64,000 bases of DNA, taken from positions 2,155,001-2,219,000 of the forward strand of contig NZ_UFUW01000001.1 in assembly GCF_900460955.1 (NCBI RefSeq). Direction: 5' to 3'. The DNA is from Cardiobacterium valvarum (lineage in GTDB: Bacteria > Pseudomonadota > Gammaproteobacteria > Cardiobacteriales > Cardiobacteriaceae). The notes below the pieces were generated by a model. That model did no database searches and was not told the origin of the DNA. It saw only the letters and a list, made by a program, of their open reading frames with translations. A program made the position numbers and the translations under genes. Of the stretch, positions 7,965 through 16,306 are shown piece after piece. Within the stretch, counting starts at the first letter, position 1. Each line of letters opens with the position of its first letter.

Positions 7965-8279
7965 ATGATGTACGAAGAAAACGAAATCGTCATTACAAAA
8001 GAAGACTGCGAAATCACGCCCTATGACGTGGCGGAATTGCTGAAAGACGAAGCACATTACCGCCTGCATTTGCAGATTTCCTATGAAGAAAACGGCCTGA
8101 AAGGTCTGCAAAAAGCCTTGGGGGACGTGGCGCGTGCCAAAAAGATGACCGATGTGGCCGAAAAAACCGGCCTGACGCGACAGAATCTGTATAAAGCACT
8201 TTCTGCCGACGGTAATCCCAGCGCAGATACCTTGTTTCGGGTAATCAAGGCATTGGGGTTTCGTTTGGAGATTGTTTGA
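7965..8279 (+). CDS. HTH antitoxin, HigA/addiction module antidote family
   Basis: The product of about 104 residues carries the antidote-family pattern: DVAELLKDEAHYRLHLQ, then LGDVARAKKMTDVAEKTGL, and the HTH signature TRQNLYKALSADGNPSADT followed by LFRVIKALGFRLEI. It starts immediately after the toxin stop with ATG doublets at 7965 and 7968. It should neutralise the upstream toxin and repress the operon through the 7640-7655 palindrome. Confidence 0.87.
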   Translation: MMYEENEIVITKEDCEITPYDVAELLKDEAHYRLHLQISYEENGLKGLQKALGDVARAKKMTDVAEKTGLTRQNLYKALSADGNPSADTLFRVIKALGFRLEIV

Positions 8280-8292
8280 TTGCAGCGCAGGA

Positions 8293-8805
8293 TCAGAAGG
8301 GAATGTCATCGTCAAAATCCCCGCAGTCCTGCTGATTTGTCCCGCCACTATCTCGCATCGTGCCGCCGGATGCTGCGGCGTAGGCATCGCCATAATCATT
8401 GTTCTGCGGCGGCTGTGGCGGGCGTGACTGAATTGCAGGACGTTGTTGCTGCCCATTCCCCTGATTTTTGTCCGCACTGTTCAGGAAAATCAGGTCATTA
8501 ACGATGATTTGTGTGCTGTAACGCGTTATGCCTTCCGGATCTGTGTACTTGCTGGTTTCCAGTTTTCCCTCAATCCACAGGCGGTGGCCGGACCTGCAAT
8601 ACTGACCGATGATTTCCGCCATCTTGCCGAATGCCACCAAACGGTGCCACTCGGTTTTTTCACGCTTTTGCCCGGTTTGCTGATCCGTCCAAGAATCCGA
8701 TGTGGCAATGGAAAACGAAGCGACTGCATCACCTTTCTGGGAATAACGCATATTGGGATCGCCGCCCAAGTGGCCAATCAATTCAACCCTGTTCAAACTT
8801 TTCAT
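8293..8805 (-). CDS. ssb: Single-stranded DNA-binding protein
   Basis: The 170-residue product has the N-terminal OB fold (SLNRVELIGHLGGDPNMRYSQKG split over the first 28 residues), a Gln/Pro/Asn-rich linker, and the acidic C-terminal tip DFDDDIPF that recruits partner proteins. ATG 8805 has GGAGG 5 bases upstream. It is the last gene of a leftward alpA-small gene-ssb operon. Element-encoded SSBs support replication and establishment of transferred single-stranded DNA. Confidence 0.93.
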   Translation of the reverse strand: MKSLNRVELIGHLGGDPNMRYSQKGDAVASFSIATSDSWTDQQTGQKREKTEWHRLVAFGKMAEIIGQYCRSGHRLWIEGKLETSKYTDPEGITRYSTQIIVNDLIFLNSADKNQGNGQQQRPAIQSRPPQPPQNNDYGDAYAAASGGTMRDSGGTNQQDCGDFDDDIPF

Positions 8806-8851
8806 TTGTCCTCCGCAAAGGCAGCCCACCGAAGCAGGCTGCAGACCTCCA

Positions 8852-9082
8852 TTACTTATGATTTACCGATCCACGTTGTTTACGCTTGGCGTGACAGCGT
8901 CTAATCTTGCCGCGCAAGCGATCGATCTCTTCATCTTGATTGAGCAGCCTCTCCTTGATGTAGGCCAACAGCACTCCGGACATGACTGGATCAAGCCTCC
9001 TGTCAGGGTGATCCAATGCGATATCGAGAGCTTCCGAGATGGCCAGTGCAAGATCCAGTGATTGTTCATGTTTATTTTCCAT
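8852..9082 (-). CDS. Small charged helical protein, unknown (76 aa)
   Basis: ATG 9082 has GGAG 8 bases upstream, overlapping the end of the AlpA-like gene. The product is helical and highly charged, with a basic C-terminus (RLRGKIRRCHAKRKQRG) that could contact DNA. No family is recognised. It lies between alpA-like and ssb. Confidence 0.6.
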   Translation of the reverse strand: MENKHEQSLDLALAISEALDIALDHPDRRLDPVMSGVLLAYIKERLLNQDEEIDRLRGKIRRCHAKRKQRGSVNHK

Positions 9083-9087
9083 GAGCT

Positions 9088-9363
9088 TTACTCCATGTTG
9101 GGTTGGGTTGAATTGACTACGGTTTTTGCCGCAGTCGCCATTTCCCTTAACCTCTCAACCGTTTCTGCGTGAATACCATTTGGCAACTCATGCGGAACAT
9201 CCCACAACAGGATTGTGTATGCGTCGATCTCTGCTTCTGACCAGCGACGGTAACGCCCATCGCCATGACCACGCGGGAAAAAGCCGTTGCTGATCAGGCG
9301 GTAGATCGTTGTCCTGCCGAAGTGCAGCCTATCCATCAAGTCCTCAATTTTCAGCATTTTCAC
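9088..9363 (-). CDS. AlpA-family regulator / excisionase-like HTH protein
   Basis: The 91-residue product has a MerR/AlpA-type winged HTH near its N-terminus: LKIEDLMDRLHFGRTTIYRL, then ISNGFFPRGHGDGRYRRW and SEAEIDAY. AlpA proteins activate integrase or act as recombination directionality factors in P4-like elements. The GTG at 9363 is preferred because GGAGG lies 8 bases upstream; the ATG two codons later would be 14 bases away. Two putative repressor operators lie upstream (9383 and 9425), which suggests control by the 11615-12259 repressor. Confidence 0.83.
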   Translation of the reverse strand: MKMLKIEDLMDRLHFGRTTIYRLISNGFFPRGHGDGRYRRWSEAEIDAYTILLWDVPHELPNGIHAETVERLREMATAAKTVVNSTQPNME

Positions 9364-9382
9364 CCGGATGACCTCCGTTCAT

Positions 9383-9437
9383 AAAGATTTACTTTGTGAT
9401 GATGCGATAAGAAACCTTTTAAGTAAAGAACTTCTTT
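9383..9437. promoter_or_regulatory. Paired repressor-type operators (AAAG-N5-CTTT)
   Basis: AAAGATTTACTTT (9383-9395) and AAAGAACTTCTTT (9425-9437) are 13-bp palindromes 42 bp apart in the divergent region between alpA and the 9543 gene. The repressor/Cro intergenic region has an equivalent pair 41 bp apart, one copy differing only at the central base. Confidence 0.6.
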
Positions 9438-9542
9438 GTTTATAACAAGGTTTTTCTGTATTATATTTCTCGTCATCCCTGATTTAGTCATTAGAAATCA
9501 TGTGGATACAGGCAATATCTCAAACCGCACAATGGAGTTCCC

Positions 9543-10172
9543 ATGTATAAAAAAAGTCCTTTTATGACTGCATTGGCCGCACTGGCACTGGTCGGCGTCG
9601 TTGCACCTGATACGGCTTTTGCCGCGACCATAAACAAGCCGACAGCAGCAACCGTTGATGACTGCCGCGCCAAAGGGGGAGACAAGTATCAGCAGGTGCA
9701 TGAATGCCTGGATACCAAGCTCAAAACCGCAACTCGGGCAGCAGAAGCAAAACTTGCGGATAAAGGAAAAACGGCAGCCAAAGAAGACAAAAGTGAGCAA
9801 TCTCAGATTCCGCAAGTCAAAAATGATGGCAATGTGTCAGCCGATTGTCAGATTTGGCTATGTTTGCCAGCCGGTTTTCCTTCAGGCTGCGAAAGCGCCC
9901 GCAAGGCTTACCGTAAGCGCTTACGCAAAGGCAAAGCTCCTCTACCGCCCTTCTCGTCCTGCGCTGTTGGTGATAATGGTCAAGCCACTGCGGATGGTGA
10001 ATTCACCTTTCGCGAACAGAGCTTGCGGCGTATCGTGGACAATAACGGCAATGTTCGTTTTGAACGTGGATTTTCGTGTCGTGAAGATAAAGAGTGGATT
10101 CCCGGGTGCAGCATTGTCCACAAGACCACAATCTTCCAGGGAAGCAAAGAAATCGGATCCCACATTGAGTAA
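9543..10172 (+). CDS. Secreted Cys-rich protein with WLCLPxGFPxGC motif (conjugation-associated)
   Basis: The 209-residue product starts with a Sec signal peptide (cleavage likely after TAFA, about residue 27). The mature part has a charged Lys/Ala-rich stretch and a conserved-looking segment CQIWLCLPAGFPSGC followed by KAPLPPFSSC, with further cysteines near the C-terminus (FSCRE, PGCS). From memory, this Trp-Leu-Cys-Leu-Pro motif occurs in small periplasmic proteins annotated TraL-like in VirB-type transfer clusters; that assignment is not certain. It diverges from alpA across the operator pair. Confidence 0.6.
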   Translation: MYKKSPFMTALAALALVGVVAPDTAFAATINKPTAATVDDCRAKGGDKYQQVHECLDTKLKTATRAAEAKLADKGKTAAKEDKSEQSQIPQVKNDGNVSADCQIWLCLPAGFPSGCESARKAYRKRLRKGKAPLPPFSSCAVGDNGQATADGEFTFREQSLRRIVDNNGNVRFERGFSCREDKEWIPGCSIVHKTTIFQGSKEIGSHIE

Positions 10173-10316
10173 TGCCGCGCCACGCCGCAGGGACGAAAAA
10201 GCCGGATTGATTTCCGGCTTTTCTTTTGTAAACAAGGTGATGGGATACGAATATAAGGGATACTTGTCAAAGAAGAAACACCTGTTTACTATGGAAATTC
10301 CAATATTTTCAGGAAG

Positions 10317-10739
10317 ATGAAAATGAGAGAAGAAAGATGGTATGGTCTAAATTATCTTGATGGCTTCGCGATAACTATTGCTTGTGCATTCGCCATTGGT
10401 ATATCCACCATTGCCATTCTAGAAACATTTGGATTATTGGACGACTTTATCGCCATCGTGGAAGGCATAAAAACCGGCTGGGCGGCTTATATGAAGCCCT
10501 GGAAGGCGCATGGTTTCAATGCTTTCTTTGGCTGGTATTTCGTATTTCTTACCCTGATTTTCCTTTTTGTCACAGCGCTTTGGCTTGTCGCTTTCCCGTT
10601 CCTATGGTTTTTTGACATAGACTTTCCTTATTACTATATCTATTTCCCCACTATCTTTTTTATTGTCATCCCCCTGATTACCTGGATTTGCATCGGGCTT
10701 GGTTATTATTACTGGTATCTTCCCAGCCCATCTATGTAA
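10317..10739 (+). CDS. Multi-span membrane protein, unknown (140 aa)
   Basis: Three to four hydrophobic segments are visible (about residues 16-36, 65-90, 95-112 and 114-134). It is rich in aromatic residues (YYYIYFP, GYYYWYLP). Codon and base composition are more AT-rich than the VirB genes. It could be an entry-exclusion or accessory membrane protein by position between two secreted proteins, but nothing in the sequence proves it. Confidence 0.6.
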   Translation: MKMREERWYGLNYLDGFAITIACAFAIGISTIAILETFGLLDDFIAIVEGIKTGWAAYMKPWKAHGFNAFFGWYFVFLTLIFLFVTALWLVAFPFLWFFDIDFPYYYIYFPTIFFIVIPLITWICIGLGYYYWYLPSPSM

Positions 10740-10833
10740 GGATTTAGACAATGGTTCGTTATATTCTTGTCCCTAGCTCCTGAAACTACTACGCTGCCCC
10801 CCACCTGATTTTTTATAACACAAGGAAACCCCC

Positions 10834-11412
10834 ATGAAAAAAGTCCTGCTTGCCGCAGCATTGACTCTGACCTTCTCCCCTGTTTTCGCCGAAAAGAAAA
10901 CGCCCACCTACGATGTCGCCCAATTTGACATCGCCGGTATGAAACTTGGGATGACCGAACAAGAAATCAAAGCCGCGATCAAAACCTCTTTGGAGATGAG
11001 TGACGGTGACGTCACGAAAGAAGAGGGAAAAAAAGACAGAGAAATCCAATGGAAAAAAGGCAATCACAAAGTCAAAGTCCATTTTATTCCGGATGCATGG
11101 CATGACAAGATGGACGTTCTGGTAGCTGACAGAATCGAATATGGCTTACCCTATACTGAAGAAAATGTAAAAATGCTGAAAGATTCTGCTGTGCAGAAAT
11201 ATGGTGTCCCAAGTTCTGATTCTATTGGGAGTATACGTTGGTGCACCAGTACCGATAGCTGGGATATTTGCCGTAATGGTAAAGATGCAGAATTAAACTT
11301 ATATTATGACTACACTGTTGGTATTCTTCATTTGGCTCTTGATGATGCACGTTATTTCAACGCTATACGGAAAGCGATGGACAAAACTAAAACAGAAAAG
11401 CCCAAAATCTGA
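10834..11412 (+). CDS. Periplasmic protein of unknown function (192 aa)
   Basis: A Sec signal peptide (MKKVLLAAALTLTFSPVFA, residues 1-19) is followed by a soluble domain starting with a GMKLGMTEQEIKAAI segment, a pattern common in small periplasmic proteins. Two cysteines (WCTS, DICRNG) may form a disulfide. AAGGAAA precedes the ATG. A terminator-like hairpin follows at 11493-11512. Confidence 0.65.
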   Translation: MKKVLLAAALTLTFSPVFAEKKTPTYDVAQFDIAGMKLGMTEQEIKAAIKTSLEMSDGDVTKEEGKKDREIQWKKGNHKVKVHFIPDAWHDKMDVLVADRIEYGLPYTEENVKMLKDSAVQKYGVPSSDSIGSIRWCTSTDSWDICRNGKDAELNLYYDYTVGILHLALDDARYFNAIRKAMDKTKTEKPKI

Positions 11413-11492
11413 AAACCAAGTTTGGGGTAGCGCAGCATTATCTTGACTTTCCCCAAATGCTAACTATACGCCCAAATAGCCCTTTTCAGTTT

Positions 11493-11519
11493 CCCCCGTT
11501 GAAAGCCGGGGGTTTGTTT
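11493..11519 (+). terminator. Rho-independent terminator-like hairpin
   Basis: CCCCCG pairs with CGGGGG across an 8-base loop and is followed by TTTGTTTA, a weak U-tract. It lies 80 bp after the stop of the 10834-11412 gene and before the end of the convergent repressor gene. Confidence 0.6.
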
Positions 11520-11614
11520 ACTTTTGCTTCCCCACGGCAGCGGGTGAAATGATAAACCCACCTTGCTGTTGACGACAAAGACGGGTGGACTACCTGCCAA
11601 TCATGCACATTTGA

Positions 11615-12259
11615 CTAAAAGTCCAGCACGGCATAATCCAATGTGCCGAATACCTTGAATTCCCCACGGTAGTTCTCGTATGCCCGGTTAATAGGCATCA
11701 AATATTCCATACCGCCTTCTTGAATAAAACGCCTGAATGTGGCGCTGCCATCCCCCAATGTCGCTGCGACAAAATCCCCACTGTCCGGATGCCGTCGGGT
11801 GATATCGAAAACCAGCAGCATTCCCTCCGGGAAAGATATTCCCGTCGCTATCATGGTGTCCCCTGTCTGCTTTACAGCAACACGAGGCGTTTTCATGCGA
11901 ACCTTACTTTCTTGCGGACGCAGAGAAGGGATCCATGCCTCAACTGCAATACCCTGGGCATCAGGTGTCTGTTTTGTATCCATTTTTGCCGCATCACTCA
12001 AACTGGCCAGTAGCGGCAACAATCCAACCCTGACCTGCCCCCCTTCCCCTGTCAACAACTGATCCACAGTGATGCCGAGGTCTGCTGCCATCGCGATCAG
12101 TATCTCAATGCGCGGGTAATTCTTGTCTTTCAGCCATTCACGCGCAGCTTGCGTTGTTACGCCAAAGCGTTGCGAGAGGAAGAGAGGAAAACCGCGTCCG
12201 GTATCCTCGCCGCGTCGGGCGTAGGCCTTTTTCAGATGTGTTGAAAACTTTGACTCCAT
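11615..12259 (-). CDS. S24-family phage-type repressor, catalytic dyad replaced
   Basis: The 214-residue product has an N-terminal HTH domain (SQRFGVTTQAAREWLKDKN, about residues 29-47) and a C-terminal LexA/CI-like S24 peptidase domain. The usual catalytic Ser in GDSM is Thr (TGDTMI), and the usual Lys in the VKR segment is Arg (TFRRF). Thus both residues needed for autocleavage look lost, so RecA-stimulated induction would not be expected. It diverges from a Cro-like gene with two palindromic operators between, and is likely the master repressor of the ICE. Confidence 0.85.
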   Translation of the reverse strand: MESKFSTHLKKAYARRGEDTGRGFPLFLSQRFGVTTQAAREWLKDKNYPRIEILIAMAADLGITVDQLLTGEGGQVRVGLLPLLASLSDAAKMDTKQTPDAQGIAVEAWIPSLRPQESKVRMKTPRVAVKQTGDTMIATGISFPEGMLLVFDITRRHPDSGDFVAATLGDGSATFRRFIQEGGMEYLMPINRAYENYRGEFKVFGTLDYAVLDF

Positions 12260-12308
12260 TGCGGATTTTGCTCCGATAGAAAAACCCGCATTTTATGAAA
12301 GGGTAAAA

Positions 12309-12362
12309 AAAGTTTTGCTTTTTATTCATTACTAATTTACCCTTAAAGCAAAGAAATTCTTT
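12309..12362. promoter_or_regulatory. Operator pair between repressor and Cro-like genes
   Basis: AAAGTTTTGCTTT (12309-12321) and AAAGAAATTCTTT (12350-12362) are 13-bp palindromes 41 bp apart. The second matches the site at 9425-9437 except at the central base and extends to CAAAGAAATTCTTTG. This places the same protein at both divergent control regions of the element. Confidence 0.65.
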
Positions 12363-12377
12363 GTTTTAGAGAGACGA

Positions 12378-12629
12378 ATGGACCTGAAAACTTATCTTCG
12401 TCAGAAGAATGGTTCTGTACAGATGATCGCCGATGCTTTCGGTGTGACAACTCAAGCGGTTTATGGCTGGTGCAAGCTCCGCATCCCGGCAGAACGGGTA
12501 CTCGGCATTTTTCAGATAACAGACGGGGCAGTAACGCCATCTGAGATGCGTCCCGATATCTACCCAAACGATGAAGTGATCAAGGCCATGCTGGAATCGG
12601 ATTTGAAGGCGGACAGTAGCGATGTTTGA
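12378..12629 (+). CDS. Cro/YdaS-like HTH regulator
   Basis: The 83-residue product has the small Cro-like fold: MDLKTYLRQKNGSVQMIADA, then FGVTTQAVYGWCKLRIPAERV, with the recognition helix in TTQAVYGWC. It diverges from the S24 repressor and overlaps the start of virB1 by 8 bp, so it is the first gene of the transfer operon. A lysis/lysogeny-type switch controlling conjugation is the likely role. Confidence 0.82.
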   Translation: MDLKTYLRQKNGSVQMIADAFGVTTQAVYGWCKLRIPAERVLGIFQITDGAVTPSEMRPDIYPNDEVIKAMLESDLKADSSDV

Positions 12630-13203
12630 GTTTCTCGGATGCCCCGTTGCCGTTGAACCTGCCCATATGCAGGCAGTTGTTGCCGTTGAATCGGCGGGGA
12701 ACCCGTTTGCTGTCGGCGTGGTCGGACACTACCTGAACCGCCAGCCTCGCAACGCCACAGAAGCCTTGGCGCTGGTGCAGGAATTGCGCAGCCGGGGAAT
12801 CAACTATTCCGTAGGTATCGCCCAAGTCAATAAGGTCAACTTCGCTGCCTACGGCCTGACGGATGCCAACCTCTTTGATCGCTGTGCCAACCTCAACGCA
12901 GGCAGCCGCATCCTTGCCGCCTGTTATGCACAGCATGCCGCCTGGGATCGCGCCTACTCCTGTTATTACAGCGGCAATCCCCGTACCGGCTTTTCACATG
13001 GCTATGTTGCTAAGGTGCAGCGCCATTTCAACAACGGCACCGTTATCAATGTCGCCTCGGCGCGCACCGACGCCAACACACCGATTCAAATTTTTCCCAG
13101 AACAATACCAGCCAAGAAAAGCGGGCAAGGAGGCAGTAAAACCATCGCCAAGAAGCAAAGTCTGTTAGCACGTCGATTGTCATCAAGTTTAGCCCACAAA
13201 TAG
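12622..13203 (+). CDS. virB1: VirB1-like lytic transglycosylase
   Basis: The 193-residue product has the SLT domain of VirB1: QAVVAVESAGNPFAVGVVG with the catalytic Glu near residue 23, then the YSVGIAQVNKVNF segment and the YNxG-like SCYYSGN box near residue 113. No signal peptide is evident. It opens the cell wall for T4SS assembly. Its start overlaps the Cro-like gene; the C-terminal tail is basic and low in complexity. Confidence 0.9.
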   Translation: MFEFLGCPVAVEPAHMQAVVAVESAGNPFAVGVVGHYLNRQPRNATEALALVQELRSRGINYSVGIAQVNKVNFAAYGLTDANLFDRCANLNAGSRILAACYAQHAAWDRAYSCYYSGNPRTGFSHGYVAKVQRHFNNGTVINVASARTDANTPIQIFPRTIPAKKSGQGGSKTIAKKQSLLARRLSSSLAHK

Positions 13204-13241
13204 CCGGGCGTTCATCATCAACTGATATATCAAGGGGATAT

Positions 13242-13556
13242 ATGCAAGTAACCAATACCACCCACCCTATTACCGCCAAACACCTGCGCCTCCTCGCGCT
13301 CAGTGCTCTTGTCCTGCTCGTATTGGCCGAACCCGCCCACGCACAGGCATGGGCGCAAAAGGCGGTTTCCGTCGGCGAGCAGATTGTCAACGGCCTGAAA
13401 CTGCTTGGCCGTGTTATTGCCGGCGTCGTCGGCTTTTGGGGTGCCCTCGAAATCATGTCTGGCCGTAAACGCTTTTCAGACCTGATGAACTGGTTTGTCG
13501 GCGCTGCCGTCTTCCTCTCTGTAACCGAAGTCATCAACCTGATTTTTGGCGCATGA
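13242..13556 (+). CDS. virB2: VirB2-family pilin (TrbC/VirB2)
   Basis: The 104-residue product has a long signal segment (cleavage probably after AHAQA, about residue 36) followed by two hydrophobic helices separated by a short loop containing GRKRF, the standard VirB2 layout. It forms the conjugative pilus. An AAGGGG ribosome-binding site precedes the start. It overlaps virB3 by 4 bp. Confidence 0.88.
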   Translation: MQVTNTTHPITAKHLRLLALSALVLLVLAEPAHAQAWAQKAVSVGEQIVNGLKLLGRVIAGVVGFWGALEIMSGRKRFSDLMNWFVGAAVFLSVTEVINLIFGA

Positions 13557-13888
13557 CAGATACAGATATTGAAAGGACTACAGCCCCGCTCTCGCGCGGG
13601 GCAACCCGTCCACCCATGCTGCTTGGTGTACCGCTGATGGCGTTCGTCGTGGCGACGGTGCCGATCGTTTCCGCCAGCATGTTCCTTTCCCTTTTTTTCG
13701 ACCGCCTCGCCTACGTCCTGCTGTTGATTCCCATCCCCGCGCTGATTGTCATGCGCGAGCTGACCAAGCGGGATGACCAGTATCTGCGCATGGCGGGACT
13801 GCAACGGCGGGAGCAGCTCTGGCTGCTGCCGAACAAGGTTGACAACACCTATTTTCTGCCGCCGAAGCCCATCCGGCACAAGGACTGA
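13553..13888 (+). CDS. virB3: VirB3-like T4SS inner-membrane protein
   Basis: The 111-residue product has the N-terminal RGATRPPMLLGVPLMAF motif and adjacent hydrophobic helices typical of VirB3, then the RDDQYLRM segment common before the C-terminus. The start overlaps virB2 (ATGA). VirB3 works with VirB4 in pilus assembly at the inner membrane. Confidence 0.88.
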   Translation: MTDTDIERTTAPLSRGATRPPMLLGVPLMAFVVATVPIVSASMFLSLFFDRLAYVLLLIPIPALIVMRELTKRDDQYLRMAGLQRREQLWLLPNKVDNTYFLPPKPIRHKD

Positions 13889-13891
13889 GCA

Positions 13892-16306
13892 ATGTTGTAC
13901 AGCATGGATCAACTCGTTCCCTACTCCACGCACATCACGCCGGACATCATCAAGGTCAAAGGCGGGACATACATGATGTGCTTCCGCCTCGAGGGGGCAA
14001 CCTACCTCGGCAAGGATCAGGACGACATTGACAATCGCATCCACCAAATCAACGGGCTGCTCACGCAGATGCGCGCTCCGAACCGCTACAACCTTTACAT
14101 CCACTCGCACTGCATCCGCCACGAATACACCCCGGAACTGGATGATGATTTTGAACCCGGTTCCTTCGCCGCCCACCTGAACGACGAATACCTCAGCAAG
14201 AAAATTTATGCGGGCAGCGCTGTCATCAAGACAGAATATTTTATTTCCGTCCTCTACCGCCCAATCCGCAAGCTCGGCGGTCTGTCGCTGTACAGTAGCA
14301 CACGCAAGCAAATCAGGGTGTTTGAGCGCCAAGCCGAAGAAGAATTGGGCAAGATGAAGCGCCTGGTGCTGGATTATTTCACCGATTACCAAATTAGCGT
14401 GCTGTCCACCTTCCGCAAGGAAAACGGCGTGTTGTTCTCACAAATCCTGACTTTCCTTGGCCTGCTGATCAACCAGAAAGAGCAGGACGTGCCGGTGATG
14501 AATGCGCAAATCTCGGATTACCTACCGACGGCTACGCTTTCAGTCGGCAACAACGAAATCATCTGCATCGAGAACGACGGCAAGCGGGAATATGCCGCCG
14601 TTCTCACCATCAGTGAATATCCCGAAAGTACCCAAGCGGGAATCCTGCAACCCTTCTTTGAATTGCCGTGGAAAATGATTGTCAGCCAGGCCTTCATGCC
14701 CATCGACAAGGCAGAGGCGGCCGGCTGGCTGAAGCGGGAACGCCGCCGTGTGGAAGGCACCGGCGATGATGCCAGTGACAGCGACATTGCCGCCCTCGAA
14801 CAGGCCCTGCAAGGCGTCCATGATGACCGTTTCGTTTTTGGGGATTTCGCCTGGTCGGTGATGCTTCTGGCCGATGACATCGAAACTCTGCGCCACCGCA
14901 TTGCCGAGGCCATCCCCGTGCTCTCCAACTGCGGCTTTACTGCTTCCGTCAACCGCCTCGCCAAAATTCACAGCTATTTCGCGCAACTGCCCGGCAATCC
15001 ACGCCTGCACCCGCGCGCGGCCAAAGTGTCATCCACCAACGCTGTGCACATGATGCCCTACCATGTTCAAAACCGGGGCAAGCAGTACGGCAACCCTTGG
15101 GGCTGCGCGCTGGCGATGTTCCGCACCGTCACGGACGAAGTTTTCTATTTCAACCTGCACGACACCGACAAACGCAGCAACGACGAAGACAAGCTGGTGG
15201 CCGGAAACGCCATCATCTCCGGCCGCACCGGCGCGGGGAAAACCGTGCTGATGAGCTTCATCCTTGCCCAGTCGCAACGCTACAACCCCCGCCCGAAACT
15301 GATCATCCTCGAACGTGATGAAGGTTCATCGGTCTTTGTCCGCGCGATGGGTGGCCGCTACTCGAAAATCAGGATGGGGGAACCCACCGGCTTCAACCCC
15401 TTCCATCTCGAAAACACCGAAAAAAACCGCACTTTCCTGCACGAACTGATCATGTCCATCCTCAACAACGATGGGCAGACGACCACAGCAGAGGAGAAGA
15501 ACCAGATTGAGGTGGCTATCAAGCAAGTCATGGCCAACAAGCCGGATCTGCGCGACATCGAGACCTTTGCCAACTATCTCATCGGCGGTGAGAACAGCGT
15601 CAAGGAAAGACTGCGTGCCTGGACGCATGGTCAATACAGGTGGGTATTCAACAACCCGGAAGACAATTTCAGCATGGATGGGCATATCGTCGGTATCGAT
15701 TACACCGAATTCCTCGACAACAAGGAAATCCGCAACCCGATCCTGATGTACCTCTTCCACCGCATTGAACTGATCCTGGACGGCAAGCCCGTCCTGATTG
15801 ACTTCGACGAAGCCTGGAGGCCGTTCCAGGATCCCGATTTCGTGAGCTACATCGACAAGAAACAACGCACGATCCGCAAACAGAACGGCGTCATCATCTA
15901 TGCGACACAGGCACCCTCTGACTTCTTCAAATATGTGCCGGATAGCTTCATCGAGCAAATCGCCACCCAAATCTTCCTGCCCAACCCGAAGGCCAAACGC
16001 AAAGACTATGTGACGAGCCTGGGTCTGCAAGAAGAGGAATACCAGATTATCAAGAACCTGCGAGTGAACAGTCGCGAGTTCCTGGTCAAGTACCAGAGCG
16101 AAACGACGCACTGCAAGCTGGATATGCACGGCATCGCCGCTGTGGATGTCCTTTCCGGTTCCGAAGCGCGCAGCCGCCATTCAGAGAAGCTGATGGAGCA
16201 ACACGGCGAGCACTGGCTGGAACACTACTACCAAACCATTAACCAAGTGGGGAAAAACCTCTATGAAAGCGAAGAAGACGACGATGACGATGAAAACGCT
16301 GCCTAA
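13892..16306 (+). CDS. virB4: VirB4 T4SS ATPase
   Basis: The 804-residue product has the expected length. The CagE/VirB4 N-terminal domain is followed by a P-loop ATPase domain with Walker A SGRTGAGKTVLMSF near residue 445, and Walker B around VLIDFDEAW (about residues 629-637). VirB4 energises pilus biogenesis and substrate transfer. It starts 3 bases after virB3. Confidence 0.95.
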   Translation: MLYSMDQLVPYSTHITPDIIKVKGGTYMMCFRLEGATYLGKDQDDIDNRIHQINGLLTQMRAPNRYNLYIHSHCIRHEYTPELDDDFEPGSFAAHLNDEYLSKKIYAGSAVIKTEYFISVLYRPIRKLGGLSLYSSTRKQIRVFERQAEEELGKMKRLVLDYFTDYQISVLSTFRKENGVLFSQILTFLGLLINQKEQDVPVMNAQISDYLPTATLSVGNNEIICIENDGKREYAAVLTISEYPESTQAGILQPFFELPWKMIVSQAFMPIDKAEAAGWLKRERRRVEGTGDDASDSDIAALEQALQGVHDDRFVFGDFAWSVMLLADDIETLRHRIAEAIPVLSNCGFTASVNRLAKIHSYFAQLPGNPRLHPRAAKVSSTNAVHMMPYHVQNRGKQYGNPWGCALAMFRTVTDEVFYFNLHDTDKRSNDEDKLVAGNAIISGRTGAGKTVLMSFILAQSQRYNPRPKLIILERDEGSSVFVRAMGGRYSKIRMGEPTGFNPFHLENTEKNRTFLHELIMSILNNDGQTTTAEEKNQIEVAIKQVMANKPDLRDIETFANYLIGGENSVKERLRAWTHGQYRWVFNNPEDNFSMDGHIVGIDYTEFLDNKEIRNPILMYLFHRIELILDGKPVLIDFDEAWRPFQDPDFVSYIDKKQRTIRKQNGVIIYATQAPSDFFKYVPDSFIEQIATQIFLPNPKAKRKDYVTSLGLQEEEYQIIKNLRVNSREFLVKYQSETTHCKLDMHGIAAVDVLSGSEARSRHSEKLMEQHGEHWLEHYYQTINQVGKNLYESEEDDDDDENAA

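Noticed and set aside
7353..8477. Upstream extension of the 6636-7352 gene
   Set aside because: It is antisense to the toxin-antitoxin genes and the end of ssb, and would read through the promoter and leader; the real start at 7352 has a good ribosome-binding site.
1847..9490. 14-bp match TCATCCCTGATTTA at 1847 and 9472
   Set aside because: A match of this length is expected by chance several times in 64 kb.
13046..14392. Long minus-strand frame opposite virB1 to virB4
   Set aside because: Antisense shadow of the transfer operon.
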